Shown in pieces: positions 36,600 to 47,609 of a DNA stretch of 64,000 nucleotides; the first letter of the stretch is position 1; each line of letters begins with the position of its first letter. The DNA comes from Sipunculus nudus. Taxonomy: Eukaryota; Annelida; Sipuncula; Golfingiida; Sipunculidae. Made by a program: the position numbers and the translations under genes. A model generated the notes under the pieces. It was not told the DNA's origin, did not search any database, and saw nothing but the letters and a program-made list of their open reading frames with translations. The DNA lies in assembly GCA_026874595.1 (NCBI GenBank), contig CM049314.1, forward strand, positions 15,802,729 to 15,866,728, given 5' to 3'.

Positions 36600-36860
36600 G
36601 AATTCCCTCCAAGGAACCTTACTTGGTGACAACAAAGGAGTGGTTCCATTCCTGGTTACCTAATCGAAACTTCAAATCAGTCGCTCCTTTTACGCCCATC
36701 AGATTTCCCGCGACTGTTTAATTTCACAATATACATTCCTCAGCTGGAGCGGTATGATATGGGAGCTTCCAAAAAAACAGCGGTCGAGCAAAGACAAAGG
36801 AACTGCTGTCATGCAGGACCTCGACAGGTTTGTTCTGGACGACACCCTCTATGAACTGCT
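36600..36860 (-). pseudogene. gypsy aspartic protease region, degenerate
   Basis: The minus strand reads VEVLHDSSSFV where the family has an Asp-Thr-Gly active site, then ILRNDFM further on. In-frame stops are present. Confidence 0.6.
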
Positions 36861-36958
36861 ATCCACCCGTTATGCTGGTTGCTCTGAGTACTCTTATTTT
36901 TTGTGTTGGTTTCTCTCTTCTGGTTAGTCTAATCCGTCGTTTCCTCTTGTCCTGGTGG

Positions 36959-37000
36959 ACAGTTTCTCTTGATGTAGCCAGATTCACCACAACCAGAACA
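36959..37000 (-). other. gag zinc knuckle, His replaced by Tyr
   Basis: The minus strand reads CSGCGESGYIKRNC. Spacing is that of the retroviral-type CX2CX4HX4C knuckle, but the His position is Tyr. Confidence 0.8.
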
Positions 37001-37649
37001 GAGTTTTGCCGGTCCTGGATTCGAACTGGTCTTTCCAAGTGGTGGACTCCCCTCACTTCTGGCCACACGTGTATCACTATCGCCTGACCGCGGCCGTCCT
37101 GCTACGGACAACACTTACGATAGCTTGTTCCTATGTTAAGATAGAGACTCTAACTGGCGACTTAATCTGGTTAACTTCTTGAGCTCATGTCTCCTTAGCC
37201 ATAAAAAAGGTTTGCTTGCGCTTGGAGCTTCGTTATCTGTTGGTCAGCTAGCGTCCTTTGAACTTCAATAGGAGCTGACCCCGGTCGGATTAATGGTTTC
37301 CTCCAGGTTGCCTGGACAACTGAGATCTGCATGTTTCTTCATTTTAATATCAGTCGCCCTTTTACAAGTCCAGTGCATCAATGCAAAAAATCCGGTATGC
37401 CCGCTGAGCTATTTGAGATACCTTATTCGCATAATCTGTCAGCTTGTCCCTAGCACCTCTCCTACTCTAACGAAACATTACTCGAAAAGGAGTCTCTTTC
37501 ACGGGATAATTAAGCTTTTTTTGCTAAATCGTTTCTCGGCCGAAACCTGGCTAAGCAATCGTTATGCGTTGGCCAAAGGACGAGTAGCAATTAAAGGAAT
37601 CTGGAAATCTGTCTTTTGGCATCTTGAAATCTTTTCATTTTACGCCTTC

Positions 37650-40600
37650 GCCATTGAACTTGTCTTGCTCTCTTTGTTTCTTTGTCTCAGGTCTTCCACA
37701 TGTGGAGCATAATAGGCAATAGTGGTAGAGAGCCCGTTTCTGTTTAGTCGACATCACATCCACAAGACATCGGTTTGTTGGATTCAATATTCAGACACCA
37801 GTTTGATCCAACTGTTCATTTTCTATAGAGGGTAGTACCTCCCATACCCACCAGGAATCACCCTATCTATCCACAATTCACCTGGGCTACTCATTGTACT
37901 AAATCTAACCTAACAACTGTTTCTAATCATTGCTTATGGAATTTACGTAGTTGTTAGTTTAAATGTATGCACAAATGTCCCCAAAATGTAAAAAAATACA
38001 ACACAAAATTACGTGCCCCGGATTGTTCTCTTTATGGGTAGAATACTGCTTCATGCAAAAAGTCCTTCCCATGTACCATGCATGCAGTTTTTCATTCTTC
38101 TCTAGAATACTACTCTAAATATTTTGTACCTCTCAATACGTTGTACCATGCAAAAGTATTCGGTCCTTCAAAAGTTCAGTATCTGTTTATATTTAAACAA
38201 TTATACCTACAATTCATCTTACGCAGTTGTCACAGAAACTGGACCACGTGATACTGTCGCCGATATGGACAAATGAATATATAAATCACGTGATACTGTC
38301 GAAGATATAGACAAATTGATAAACGGATCATGTGATACTGTCGTCGATATGGACAAATGGACAAATGAAAAATCTTTCTTTTTCGGGTTTTGTCTGTATA
38401 CTTCTTGAATTCCTAATAAGGACCTGATATATTATTTGTTCAAGAATGCTGTCGCTATTATAAAACAGCCTATGAATCATTATTGTTTTCTGCCCGATTT
38501 TTATATTGTTATCGTAAGTGTCCTACTGCCCTCTGCATATAGTTACAATTTTCAGGTTTCATGGTCAAATCAATAAAAATCACTCTCATGTGTGACAGCA
38601 TTATACAGTCAAATCCCCATTGAATGTTTCGTGCAAGGTCTGTCCGTCAGAGGGCGCTGTGATAAATTAAAATTGCTTGATGTGTACCTGAGCACAGAAC
38701 CCTTCAGTCTGCAGTTTTTGGATTTTTAATTATGCTTGGTATGGTGCTATAAATTATATCACGGTGTACATGTGAAGTGACATCAGAGTTTTATATGCAC
38801 AGCGTGACGTTGGTGTGGCAATAGTTTTTAGGTCAGCGCATGATTTGGTGTATGCATTTAATTAGGACGGACGGCCCCGCTATGTCTCACGTTTTCACCT
38901 TGCAGATGACACTTGGCGCTGGGAGAATTCACTTTGCATATTAACGTGACAAGTGTGATTGAGTAATTAGTAGGCGCCTCTGACTGGTCGGGCACTCTCT
39001 GAAATACGAAGCCACCTTGTTAGGGAGGATTGAATAGCAAGTCACTGGAGATGCTCATACATTATACTGCACGTCACACGTATTCTCAATGCTAGCTACA
39101 CTTAATTTTTTAAATATTTTCACTTGTTTATACAAAAATAAGCTATTTCATATGGTGAATTCATAAATGTCTTCCAATCTATCGGGGGGGGGGTTCATTG
39201 TTAATGATCTGATGATATATAGTTTAAAATCCGTAGGTGGAGGAAACCTTAATACAGTTAAAATGGCAGAAACAAAATCAAGCGCCTGAAAGCACGTTAT
39301 CGTCGTACTAACCTGGCTCATTATAAGAATTTAGTTGTCTTAATGTTAACCAAATATCGGGACATATCTAAGTTGTGATAATGGACGTTTCAGAACCAAG
39401 ACGCATTTAACAAATGCGAAGTAAATACCGAAAATCCCCCCCCCCCCCCCCTTGGCCTGGTGTCAGCTATCTTCAGGAATAACATGTATCTAGATGCGAA
39501 TACATTATGTTTTACTATGATTTCTGTAACTGATGTGAGTATAGTTTGTTCTATAATTGTAAATATTTTACTATGATTTTTCGGTGCTTAAGCAGGCATC
39601 TTCAGTCAAACGTATTGCCAATCTCGGCAAACCTCAATCAGTCTGTAAGAAACTAGTCCGCTGGCCGAACAGACTCAAGTTCCAAATCGGAGGACAAAAA
39701 CTTGTTTCGTCGGGCAAATCAGTGATAGGCTATCCCACGGCTCACTGTCTGTTACTGGCGGATGTTACTGTTGTCAGAGACAGCGTTATGCTGTGGATCT
39801 TACAATCAAACTTGAAATCAGGATTGTTTGAGCTTGTATCATTATGAATGCCGAGGTTAGATATCACAAGTTAGGGCTTTTATTCCTGCAACCTTCCGCG
39901 ATTGCTAATCCCAAACTTCTGTGATGCTGTAAAAATGTTACTGCTCAGCTACTATTAGGCTACATATCGAGGCGTCTTATTTGTTATCCCTGCACTGATG
40001 TCCAGTTCTGCTGAATGTGAATTTTCAGACAACAATGATGATCAAAGTTTGTACTTGGATTACTAGTTTTCAAAGGAAATAATGGAAGGTCGCTTGGTAA
40101 TATGTAAGCAGACAAACCGAGGCGGCCTTGTCTGCAAGGAGAAAGTTCCATTTCCCTTCCGGCTGAATCAAGATTCATAGAGTTCAGTCTGACAGATTTG
40201 CAGCAGTTTCAACATTTATCTGTATCAAATCGGTTTGTTCTTGCAGGTATTTTACAGTATGTCATATTATGATTTATAATTACACTATGAATTTAAACGA
40301 CATTTAATAACATTTGGACATAATTTCCCGTTTCCTAATATTTGGGAGACCTTAACTTGAGCCAGTTTTTTTGAAAATCATCGAGAAGAAACGCACACAC
40401 AGTGACCATACATGAAGCAATAAACTTGGAACAATTAGCAAAGTTATACAAGGACATAGTTTATTGAAAGACTAATGATGACAATGAATAAATTAATTAG
40501 ACATACACCCATGAGGGATGCGCGTTATTTGTACAAGGAAACGTTGCCAGTATACTTTACATATATACACCAACAAAACAAACATATCACATCGCTAGGG

Positions 40601-41100
40601 AGCTCCATCAGAGCCCAGAACCATTACTTCAGTATCTTTCATACTTACGTCACCAATAAATGCACAATATTTGTTACCCAGTGGTACAAAATAGTCCCAC
40701 ATGGAAGTCCTTATTTTCCCTCATCCTCTATACTATTTAAGGAAAATGGAGTTTTGTACACCTAAAATGGCTAAATAATGAATGTCTCGTGAAGGATTAA
40801 GAAAGAAAAAAAATTGAAATCAACTGGAAATTGAGAAATCTAATGCAGAGGTGACGAATCGACAGAATAATTAATTTTTTCAGTTGATTAAATATTCACA
40901 CTTGACTGTGAATCTTGTTTCAGTCAATACCTGTGAAGACTACTGAGTCCCCGTTGAGAGGGCTATACATTAAAAGCAAGGATCTTAAATACGAATTAAA
41001 CTATACATATATATAGACATCCTATCGAAAATCAATTTTGCATTGAGTCGAAGATTTAGTTTTCCAGAACAAAATTCACGTCATGCAAAAATCACTTGTA
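37650..41100. other. intergenic; short tandem repeat near 38240
   Basis: Three copies of a ~50-base unit with CACGTGATACTGTCG...GATATGGACAAATG lie at 38240-38365. A G run is at 39184 and a poly-C run at 39437. The 87-codon frame at 39584-39847 and the 96-codon frame at 40475-40765 were not recognised. Confidence 0.45.
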
Positions 41101-41103
41101 TAT

Positions 41104-41182
<79 letters not shown>
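41104..41182 (+). repeat. (AT)n microsatellite
   Basis: About 37 AT dinucleotides in a row. Confidence 0.98.
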
Positions 41183-41186
<4 letters not shown>

Positions 41187-44100
41187 CCGTTAAGCCTGTC
41201 CACCTGCTTTTGCTAATTTTTCTATACAATTAATACGAAGACCCTCCGAAGTAGAAAAAGGCAGTTTACTCGGTTAAATTAATGCTTTACTTTGTGCGTA
41301 GTTCCTTCGAAAAAATCAAAATGAAATATAAGAATATTAATTAATTACAGATGTGTCATTAAAAATATATCCTGAACAATGATTGACGTCATAATGACTT
41401 CATAATGACATCATATTAGGTCACTTATACATCCACAAAATGAAGCGCCTGAGTAACAGAAATTTAAAAGAACAAAAAAATGGAACAGTATAACCATATA
41501 TAAGACAGCGAGCTATAAATTCTTCATATAACCATTCGCTACCAAGAATTATACATTCTCCTCATATTTCACGCAGAACAGATTCGATGGAGGTATCACA
41601 AAAAAAATAAACAGGTGGACATCAATGGTATGACGGAATTAAGTAATTAAACACCAAATAAAAGTAAATGCATATTGTCATGTTTAATCGCCATTCATTC
41701 CTGCCCCACTCTGTTAAATTGTGTGAAACACTAACGAAACAAAATACGCCAAAATAAATAATCCTTTTCTATGGGTTTCCCCGAAAATCCACTCCATTCG
41801 TGCCGTCCGTGTTTTTTTTTGTTTGCAATTAGAGTCCTGGGCTAAGGAAACATATTTATAAAATATTCCATAAATATATTTTATCGGGTTTTTTTTAGTA
41901 AATAGAAAAGGTAAGACAAAATCAATGACGATGCTTTTAAACGGTCACAGGAGAGATTACCGGGCGGCACCTAGTTCTGCAGCACGAAATGATAATGCTT
42001 TACATGTTTAATTATTATACGCGTATGTATGATTAATTAGTAACGTTAATTACAATCAGTTTTATGTGCATTTTATCGCACTTCAAAGTACCTTAAAGTG
42101 TGCGAACCTACCCCGGGGGTCTTGAATACTCGACTAGATAAACACTTGCATATTTATGTGAGTAAATTATCATAAGTTACTTTATATTGCGCCATGTATA
42201 CGTCCAGCACAATTCTCCATGCACACATGTTCACATGTATATCTATGTGCGTATGTGTGTAAGAATGCTAATTCCAGTCCATATATACAAAGTAATGTGT
42301 TTTCTATGCAGGTATATCGATGTGAATTAATTATGTCACATACATGGGATGTTCTTGTTTCCTTATATGACTTTTCCCCAATACTCCTTTGTTTCAGAAG
42401 TCTTGCAATTAGACATAGCCTTTTTCTAGCAGCTTGGGTTTCAAACACCGTCAAGATATGGTCAAAACCTCTTTTAACTTGACCTTATCATTGTCTATTT
42501 GCGAGCATTGATCTCCTTTGAATGTGTCATCAGTTTTTTTTTCTTAAATATATTTACCCAAAGGGGTTTTAAAAATGATAAACATGCCACGAGTTTGTTT
42601 GAAACCACGTTACCAAAACGCCCTTGTTACACTCGAATCATAAGATTACTTTAAAGAGAATGGGAAATATCTATTTTTGATTACTTTATAGAGAATGGGG
42701 CAGGTCTATTTTTTACATATCTATCGTTCAAGTGAGTTAGCAGAAGACGAATGGACAAAACGTCAGATGGCGTTGGCTTTGGCATACTGTAATAGCAAAA
42801 ACTCTGTCCTTTCACAACCCATGGCACGTCTGCAATCCGCCAAACACTCTGGTTTTAATATTGGGGTTCCTTGGGTAACGGTTAGCCACATGAATGGTTG
42901 CTTCCACTTCATTATAAGGTACAACGTTCTTTTCCACCCGATATTATGGTACATGACTCATTTCTCAGCATGGAACACTGTTTTTGTTACAGTCACAACC
43001 TGTCGTATAGGTAACGTGGTAATAACGGCTAGGCCCACCTACAATTTTCTACTATTACACTGCACATCTTAACGAGGGTTTACCCAAGCGCCAACATGTT
43101 AGTATTATCCTCCATTATAATAGACGGATCCCGCGTAAGAATTAACATTGCATGGCGTGAACACATAATTTATGGTTTGCGACACATCGTCTGGTTTTGA
43201 TTGACGTGCGTTGTCCTGGGAGAGAGGTTTCCCAGGGCACAACAAGTCCAGGACTACAGACTACAACATCTAAAGGCTACGCTTACATTACCAACCCAAA
43301 CGGCTGCCGTCGGAGATAAACCTAACGATAAAGGGTCACTTTTTATGTCACCCTAGTTTAATCATCTATTTTGAAGAACTAAACTGTCCTTTTCTAGTTA
43401 GCTATTGGACACCCGTTATGGATGGACTTTACTGAAGTCTGTTCCACTACCCCTGTCCACCCGTTTTGTCGTGAATATTGTAGCACCAAAGAGAGAAAGA
43501 GGGAAATGTCTGATAAGCTGTTGAGAAGTTAATAACTAACTTTATTTAATTTTCTGAATAGAATTAAAAACGGAATATGAGAATTAAGTCCACACTTAAT
43601 AACATTTTTCCATAAAATGCAATGAAATGGATATGACAGAGTATGATTTGATAATAGACGTTACGTACAGGAGATGCAGCTGAAACTACAGTACCATAAT
43701 CAAGAACTGCTGTCAAAAAGTTTCTACTCGCCTCATGCAAGCGTTTCACTGTGACGTCATACAAACGTCAACACCATTTCTCTGAAGGATAATCAAACTT
43801 CACTCACTAGCGACGGATGAATCACGGACATGTGACAAAGACGTTACCCAGGTCGTAAAGTGAATAATATTCATATGATAAACAGGTATAATATTAAAAA
43901 TTATTACGCATCTGTCATTGGCGAAATTTTGTTTTGCAATTTAGTCAACACAGAAAAACAGATGGACAGGGGTCAAGCAACGGACTATAAACTGAATGTA
44001 TCTGTTATAAATAATACTGGTATCGCAGGAAAGCGAGTTGGTACCTCGAGGTGGTTAGCACTGCAGTTAGGAACAGATACTGTCCACAATGTTTTATATG

Positions 44101-44250
44101 TTCTGACATCCTAATTGTTGTTGAGGCAGTATAAGCTTGAAGCTTTCATGGAAATCAAATTGATTACCCCTCAACTCAGCCGTACATAAATCACCTACTG
44201 AATGGCTCTGGAAAAGGATATCCATTCTTTTCTTCCCCTGAACGATGTAA
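41183..44250. other. intergenic, no supported gene
   Basis: The longest frame (42695-43072, 125 codons, plus) has no family match, no signal peptide and no obvious splice context. A weak inverted repeat joins 41183-41212 with 41608-41642 (TGTCCACCTG core). Confidence 0.4.
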
Positions 44251-44254
44251 TTCC

Positions 44255-44260
44255 TTTATT
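44255..44260 (-). terminator. candidate polyadenylation signal for the minus-strand precursor
   Basis: TTTATT on the plus strand gives AATAAA on the minus strand, about 200 bases after the stop codon at 44461. Confidence 0.45.
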
Positions 44261-44460
44261 GCTACTGTATTATTTTTTTCACAGGTGAACAGCGGTTCGA
44301 AAGCTGCTCCTGTGTATGCTCTTCGTTACAGGGAGATATCCTCAGCACTGTTTCCACCAGTCTGGCTGACAAGGACGTCACAGACAACTTGGTGACGTCA
44401 TACATTAATTACGCAGCAGGAAATTCTTGGCACATGTACGAACATAGTTTATCAGCGTTA

Positions 44461-45136
44461 TCAGCTCCTTACCCAGGAGAGCCTGGGGGGAGCAGGGGCT
44501 TTGGTACTTGGATATACTGAATAAAACTTTGACCATAGTGCTAAACAGGTATGGTAGCTGACGTAGGCGTATCCGTGTCCGTGCCGATGTCTATGAACCT
44601 TTTGATTGCGGCACTCATAATCACACAAAGCATAATGTCTGATTACCGTGTGTCGCTTACATTTGTTACAAACCTCATTACACAGAGACGCACGGCTGAA
44701 AACCTTCCCGTTCAATCCCGGGGCTTGGTGCTGGTGTGTTGAACCACGGTTACCAATTACAACATGACTAGAGGTTGAAGATGAAGGCGCACCAGTGGTC
44801 TTTGTGACGCTGACATACCTCGTGTAAGTTAAACTAACAGACTTCGTGCTGGTGCTTATTGCTTTCGTAGTTGGCGATGTGGGCGTGGTCGCCAGTGACG
44901 TCAACTGCGTCACTTTTCGCGTCCTGTGCATTTTTAGCATGCGTCTCACCAGAAAGCTAAAGCTAGCGTTCAGGTCGGCCGCCATTCTGTCTTTGTCTGA
45001 CATGGTGCTCGTCATGCTGGTCGGCAGCGGCGTTGTGACGGTGGTGGTCGGCCGTAGATGTCTTCCGGAACAAACTTCAAACAAAAGCACTGAGATCAAG
45101 AGAAGGATGTGAAAGCTGTCCTCAATGGAATTGCAG
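44461..45136 (-). CDS. unrecognised secreted precursor with six-Cys tail, terminal exon
   Basis: Not recognised by name. A T-rich acceptor (CTTCTCTCTCCGCAG) ends at 45137, so I begin the exon there rather than at the upstream ATG at 45184; the start codon is probably in an earlier exon. The exon opens near a hydrophobic signal-like segment, FHILLLISVLLFEVCSG. A Thr/Ser-rich stretch follows, with one N-glycosylation site (NAS), basic clusters (VRRMLK, HRTRK), and then a tail with cysteines spaced C-x3-C-x2-C-x11-C-x3-C-x21-C, a His-rich loop and a Pro-rich end. The stop is at 44461-44463, and AATAAA for this strand lies at 44255-44260. The layout (signal, pro-region, basic cleavage-like sites, Cys-rich peptide) fits a neuropeptide, hormone or defence-peptide precursor. 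The first five cysteines are spaced much as in arthropod eclosion hormone, but the last loop is longer. A function cannot be assigned. Confidence 0.6.
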
Positions 45137-45189
45137 CTGCGGAGAGAGAAGAAATACCAGTAGTTAATATCGATATGCATGTACATGAT

Positions 45190-46025
45190 GAATATTGTAT
45201 ATCTGTTTAAAGTGCATATTCACAATGATATTGTAAAATAATATTGTACTCGTCAGGCAATTTTGGGAAGCCTTGCAGTTAATGAACTTAAAAATAAATT
45301 AACTTTTAAATTAGCCATCAGTTTTAGATGAAAAATTATGACCGGTCAAAAGGCATTTATTCAAATAAGCTATTATGGGGACACAAGGTGTCGCTGATAT
45401 GTTTTATACCTTACTGAATATCAAATATTGTGTCTAGCTAACTGTTGTGTATTAACAAGGTATGTTTTGTGCAAACACTAACATTCCAGTGGCAGGACGG
45501 ACCACATTATAGGTTATTTGGAGAATTCAAATCACAAAACATTTTATAAATGAATGTAAGTATCTCTGATTTGAAGACACAGTCTGTAATTGAACAACTC
45601 ATTACTGTATACTATGCAATTAATTATAAAAAAACGGCAGAGGCAGGAATCCTTATAATGAAAGAAAATATCGTTGGTGAGAATGTATGGCCATAAATCA
45701 TTGATAACAATGGCCGCCTCTTTCAGTAACGATTCACACCTTTGCCCCGAGCAGAAGACAAACCAATCTACGCCTCATGCTGACTGATAAAGCACCTTCA
45801 TTAAGGTATTGTTGGCATGACAAATTAAACAAGCGCCCGCCCAGTTCACATATCGGCCCCAGTGCTTACGTCGCATGTCGCGTCGTGGGGAGAGAGATCG
45901 GACCGCATGGTTGTGGCAAGAAAGCAGTGAATAATTATATGACAAATGTAAGACTCAGACACTCACACATCGGTTTACTTGTACTGTGAAATAATTTAAA
46001 CACTGAGTTTGTATCACTTGCTTTT
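45190..46025. other. probable intron or upstream region of the precursor gene; no other gene seen
   Basis: AT-rich. A first exon of the minus-strand gene is expected somewhere upstream (higher coordinates), but I could not pick it out. The 70-codon plus frame at 45777 was not recognised. Confidence 0.3.
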
Positions 46026-46029
46026 ATTT

Positions 46030-46440
46030 TTTAATTCATAACAAAAACAAAAAAAAACTTACAGAACTGTACAAACAGTAGAACATGCATGCAAAATATT
46101 CTAACATGTAAACCTATAACTGGTTTATAAGTTAAAGACTGAGTGTGTATATTAAAACTCTTCAACAAAAACATGATACAATATTTCTTTGTGTCTTTTT
46201 TACAAAAAGCACAATTATCCTGATCTAATATTCCTGCTTTTACAAGGAAAGGATTTAAAGTTAAAATTCTATGCAATATTTTGAACTGAAAATATCTTTC
46301 GTTGATATAGTTATCAAACCTTTATTTCTGAAAGCTTCCAATTCACTATTTTAGTTACATTCCGCCAAATCTTTCTGCCATTTTTAAATTCTTTGAACTG
46401 GAGATATAAATTTTCTTCTTATAACTTCGCTATAAATCGA
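46030..46440 (-). pseudogene. L1/Tx1-like LINE C-terminal fragment
   Basis: The minus strand reads YFQFKILHRILTLNPFLVKA and GILDQDNCAFCKKDTKK, the tail block of L1/Tx1 LINEs (QYKILHRIL, then a CxxC pair). It is truncated on both sides and lies close to the 34-base direct repeats described separately. Confidence 0.75.
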
Positions 46441-46476
46441 CTTAACTGGTTTATAAGTTAAAGACTGAGTGTGTAT
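46117..46476 (+). repeat. 34-bp exact direct repeat, two copies 326 bp apart
   Basis: Identical 34-base segments at 46117-46150 and 46443-46476, each beginning TAACTGGTTTATAAGTTAAA. One lies inside the LINE fragment, the other at its edge. Confidence 0.9.
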
Positions 46477-46753
46477 CACATGATTCTTAAAGCGTACGGA
46501 CTAAAAACTGGATGTAAAATGTCGGATGCCAAGTCGGATGCCCAGCCGGACGTCAATCTCGGATGCTTAACTAGGTTCCATTAATAAAGGAATAAGAAAT
46601 TATATGAGTTTTTGCAGTGTAAATTACGTATGAGTGTGTATTAACGTGCTTACACGTGAGTTGTATTCAATATTGAATTAATTATTATACGAGCCGTACC
46701 TATTTATCTCAAGTATCATTTCTGTACATATGCTTTAGGTATCATTTCTGTAG

Positions 46754-46754
<1 letters not shown>

Positions 46755-46802
<48 letters not shown>

Positions 46803-46842
46803 GTATATATATATATATACATACACATATATATATATATCA
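46755..46842 (+). repeat. (TA)n microsatellite
   Basis: Long runs of TA at 46755-46800 and 46805-46840 with few interruptions. Confidence 0.95.
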
Positions 46843-47135
46843 TGGAGTATAATTTCTGTACATATATCTGGGTATCATTTCTTTAGCTATATATCTGGGG
46901 TATATTATCTGTACATATATCTGGGGTTTCATTTCTGTACATATATCAGGGTCTTCACTTCTAAAGCTGTATAATTGGGATATCATTTGTGTACTTATAT
47001 TTGGGTAATAATTTTTGTACCTATATATCTGGGATATCATTTCGGTACCGATATATTTGGGAAATCATTTCTGAACCTATATATCTGGGGTATCGTTTCT
47101 GTACCTATACATCTGGGGTATCATTTCTGCACGGT
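46843..47135 (+). repeat. ~28-bp minisatellite (TATCTGGGGTATCATTTCTG)
   Basis: About ten imperfect copies of TATCTGGGGTATCATTTCTG + TACATATA. Frames on either strand are a consequence of the array. Confidence 0.88.
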
Positions 47136-47259
47136 GGTAGCACTGAGTATCATATACGATTATGTATTTTGTACGAAAAAGACAACATTATTGTGAGGTA
47201 AGACGTCGGGTTCTCCCACCTCGATGGCGTTTTCTTTCAATTAGCTACGGGTTCAGTCA

Positions 47260-47605
47260 AACACGATGTACGGAAAATCCACACAATGTACGGCCAGTCC
47301 ACTTGATGTACGTACTGTCAAAACGATGTTCAGATATAGTGTAAACGATGTACAGACAGTCCACACGATGTACGGACAGACCGCACGACAAGGCAGTCCA
47401 CACAATTTACAGATATAGTCCACACGATATACGGATACAGTCGACACGATGAACGGACAGTCCACTTGATGTACTGACAGTCCAGATGATATATACGGAT
47501 AGTCCACACGTTGTACGGACAGTCCACACGATGTACGGATAGTCCACACAATATACAGGTACAGTCCACAAGATGTACCGACATGTACGGGTACAGTCCA
47601 CACAA
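47260..47605 (+). repeat. ~20-bp minisatellite (CAGTCCACACGATGTACGGA)
   Basis: About 17 imperfect copies of CAGTCCACACGATGTACGGA, some with an extra TA. The minus-strand frames (up to 147 codons) are artefacts. Confidence 0.9.
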
Positions 47606-47609
47606 TCTT

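Larger units (their letters stand above)
34140..37640 (-). pseudogene. Ty3/gypsy LTR retrotransposon gag-pol remnant
   Basis: Minus-strand frames, in order from 37640 downward, match gag (DKLTDYANKVSQIAQRAYR near 37400-37450; zinc knuckle at 36959-37000), an aspartic protease region (~36860-36600), a linker (EETSDRLRSDQRNQ), reverse transcriptase (~36050-35400), RNase H (35392-35138) and integrase (34720-34372), ending with a basic tail. Every domain is interrupted by stops or frameshifts, and the core of the integrase is missing. No LTRs were identified. This is a dead relic, not a gene. Confidence 0.9.

Noticed and set aside
37005-37035. GGATTCGAACTGG resembling a tRNA T-arm
   Set aside because: It sits in gypsy gag sequence, with no matching A box or acceptor stem.
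37293-37712. 139-codon plus-strand frame with hydrophobic segments
   Set aside because: It lies opposite the gag part of the minus-strand gypsy relic and is most simply its shadow.
42695-43072. 125-codon plus-strand frame as a gene
   Set aside because: No family resemblance, no signal peptide, no splice context; length is within chance for this much sequence.
45137-45186. ATG at 45184 as start of the secreted precursor
   Set aside because: A strong polypyrimidine-AG acceptor at 45137 and the non-signal-like residues before it suggest this part is intron.
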